Positions 62,762 to 64,000 of a stretch of DNA of 64,000 bases are shown in pieces. Source of the stretch: Bacillus sp. E(2018) (lineage in GTDB: Bacteria; Bacillota; Bacilli; Bacillales; Fictibacillaceae); assembly GCF_005503015.1 (NCBI RefSeq), contig NZ_SCOL01000002.1:248001-312000 (forward strand), in the 5' to 3' direction. The notes below the pieces were generated by a model. That model saw only the letters and a list, made by a program, of their open reading frames with translations, made no database searches and was not told the origin of the DNA. A program made the translations under genes and the position numbers. How positions within the stretch are numbered: position 1 is the first letter of the stretch; each line of letters begins with the position of its first letter.

Positions 62762-63595
62762 CTAGCCAATTCGGCCAATTTCGTTCGATGCTTTTTCCAT
62801 CGTTCGGTCGTATGCTTGAAGTACTTTTTGGTTGGCTTCAAACGCACGATAAGCCGTCAGCATCTCTGTCATCGTCTGTTCCGTGTTCACGTTCGACCGT
62901 TCAACAAACCCTTGTTGCACGTTGTATGTGATGTTCGGATTTCCAAGTGCACTCTGCGCGTTCCCGTTTCCATCCAGTCTAAACAAGCCTGAGCCCTCTT
63001 TTACAAGATCGTTAGGGTTCGTGATGTACGCAACATCAATCTGTCCCGCAACTGCACCGTTATCGAGCACCGTACCGTCTTTGTTCACTGTAAAATTATC
63101 GCTTCTCACCGTGATCGGATTGCCATCTGTTCCAAGCACATAATACCCTTCCGGCGTTACAAGACTACCTTCTGCATCTACAGAAAAATGCCCGTTTCTC
63201 GTAAAGCGTTCTTCTCCGTTCACGTTCAATCGGTAAAAGAGTCCGCCCGGCTTTCCTGTTTGAGGGTCAAGTGGAACTTGTCCTTGAAGAAGCGCCATAT
63301 CTGTTTTGATTCCTGTCTCGCGCATGTCTCCCTGTAGGAAATTAGGAGTCGTCTCCTGCACGTAAACTCCTGTTGATAGTGTCGCTGGCCCGATCGGATA
63401 GTTGTTCGGGAGCTTCTTACCGTTCATCTCAGTCTCTCCCATATGCTGAAGCAGCATCGTTGGGAACGTGCGCAGACTTGCGTTGTCTGCTTTATATCCA
63501 GGCGTATTTGCATTTGCCATATTGTTCGTTAAAATTTCTTGTTTGCGCTGCTGTGCCAGCATGCCGGCCGCAGCATTATAAAAGCCTCTTAACAC
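62762..63595 (-). CDS. flhO: Flagellar rod/hook-family protein FlhO
   Basis: 277 residues from a GTG at 63595 with AGGAGGAA upstream; a longer in-frame start at 63685 is unsupported. LRGFYNAAAGMLAQQRKQEILTNNMANANTPGYKAD and the C-terminal SNVNTEQTMTEMLTAYRAFEANQKVLQAYD are FlgF/FlgG-type rod signatures. Paralogous to flhP; the pair probably forms part of the distal rod. Confidence 0.93.
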   Translation of the reverse strand: MLRGFYNAAAGMLAQQRKQEILTNNMANANTPGYKADNASLRTFPTMLLQHMGETEMNGKKLPNNYPIGPATLSTGVYVQETTPNFLQGDMRETGIKTDMALLQGQVPLDPQTGKPGGLFYRLNVNGEERFTRNGHFSVDAEGSLVTPEGYYVLGTDGNPITVRSDNFTVNKDGTVLDNGAVAGQIDVAYITNPNDLVKEGSGLFRLDGNGNAQSALGNPNITYNVQQGFVERSNVNTEQTMTEMLTAYRAFEANQKVLQAYDRTMEKASNEIGRIG

Positions 63596-63788
63596 GGAGT
63601 ATTCCTCCTGTATTTGTAATCTGGACACAAAATGTCTCATCCGTTTTATCGACAGTTTTTTACAATTATTAATAGATTTCTGCAAAAATTGTGAGATTCC
63701 TTTTCATGATGAGAGATTTGTTCAGAGATGGTGGAGATGAAGAATGGAAGAGGCTAGAAAGCTGCTGGCGCGCGTGTTTGTCGAAAAG

Positions 63789-63895
63789 CCTATAAATAAA
63801 TTTGAAGGACTATAAATTTTCTCAGAGGCCTATAAAATAATTTCAAGGACTATAAATTATTTTGAGGGCCTATAAATCTCGATTTAGGGCCTAGA
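63789..63895 (+). repeat. Array C: six units with 20-bp period
   Basis: Cores CCTATAAAT or ACTATAAAT start at 63789, 63809, 63829, 63849 and 63869, exactly 20 bp apart; a sixth, divergent unit (CCTAGAAGC) starts at 63890. The first base alternates C, A, C, A, C; each core is preceded by AAGG, GAGG or AGGG. It lies in the gap upstream of flhO (63596-63976); the rest of that gap shows only the terminator at 63945. Confidence 0.85.
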
Positions 63896-63944
63896 AGCTG
63901 TTTTACGTGCTCACCTACCCTTCCATTCTTTCATACAAAAACAA

Positions 63945-63972
63945 AATGCCACCCACATCAGGCGGCATTTCC
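63945..63972 (-). terminator. Terminator of the gene entering from the right edge
   Basis: Minus strand AAATGCCGCC pairs with GGTGGCATTT around a short loop, followed by TGTTTTTG. Confidence 0.7.
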
Positions 63973-63976
63973 ATCA

Positions 63977-64000
63977 TTAAAATACTTTTCTTTTCGCGAT
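63977..64000 (-). CDS. Possible C-terminal end of a gene cut by the window edge
   Basis: On the minus strand seven codons (IAKRKVF) end in TAA at 63977-63979, just before a terminator. By analogy with B. subtilis, where mbl precedes flhO, this could be the end of mbl, but seven residues do not identify it. Confidence 0.3.
   Translation of the reverse strand: MAKRKVF

Overview
The window is a chromosomal segment from an endospore-forming, motile member of the Bacillaceae. This rests on low-to-moderate G+C, strong AGGAGG-type ribosome binding sites with frequent TTG/GTG starts, spore-coat and exosporium-type proteins, a Spo0E-like phosphatase, the flhO-flhP-EpuA-fabZ block and Bacillus-type S-box and THI-box leaders. 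A Fictibacillus-like organism would fit, but the genus cannot be fixed from this sequence. I see no rRNA, tRNA, CRISPR array or prophage.

Layout. 0-9 kb: end of a secreted thermitase-like subtilase; a SAM riboswitch ahead of a YuiH-type molybdoenzyme; the YojN/YojO MoxR-VWA pair; a PadR/HAAS pair with three operator-like palindromes; a YdcF-like protein. 9-17 kb: pantothenate symporter pair, CotF-like protein, a REP-associated (RAYT) transposase, a chemoreceptor, a Spo0E-like protein and metabolic genes. 17-23 kb: spore-surface-type proteins (beta-helix and two DUF4183), then a two-gene MotAB/ZorAB-like ion motor. 23-31 kb: ECF sigma factor with an ABC exporter operon, a second PadR/HAAS pair, an AraC/GyrI regulator and a DMT exporter. 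31-38 kb: split chromate transporter, gamma-glutamyltransferase, YhfH and the glyoxylate shunt (aceB, aceA). 38-48 kb: ABC and EamA transporters, a MifM-like arrest peptide upstream of yidC2, and the TPP-controlled tenI-thiO-thiS-thiG-thiF operon. 48-64 kb: CAP protein, a CcpA-type amylopullulanase, GNAT and GDSL enzymes, methyltransferase, Rrf2 regulator opposite a cysteine dioxygenase/HpaB operon, HAD phosphatase, fabZ, EpuA, flhP and flhO.

The non-coding DNA is unusually structured. Seven short palindromes (GGGGTCWGACCCC) share a one-sided flank, all lie in one orientation and sit at gene ends around a RAYT gene: a Gram-positive REP/RAYT system. Four copies of a ~130 bp inverted-repeat element occur, one with a second hairpin element nested in it. 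Three gene-free regions carry short arrays with an almost exact 20- or 21-bp period, each with its own conserved core; I know of no description of these. Other notable regulation: a hairpin that hides the yidC2 ribosome binding site and starts inside the arrest-peptide gene, a TPP-riboswitch terminator that contains the tenI ribosome binding site, and three CcpA-type sites at the amylopullulanase.
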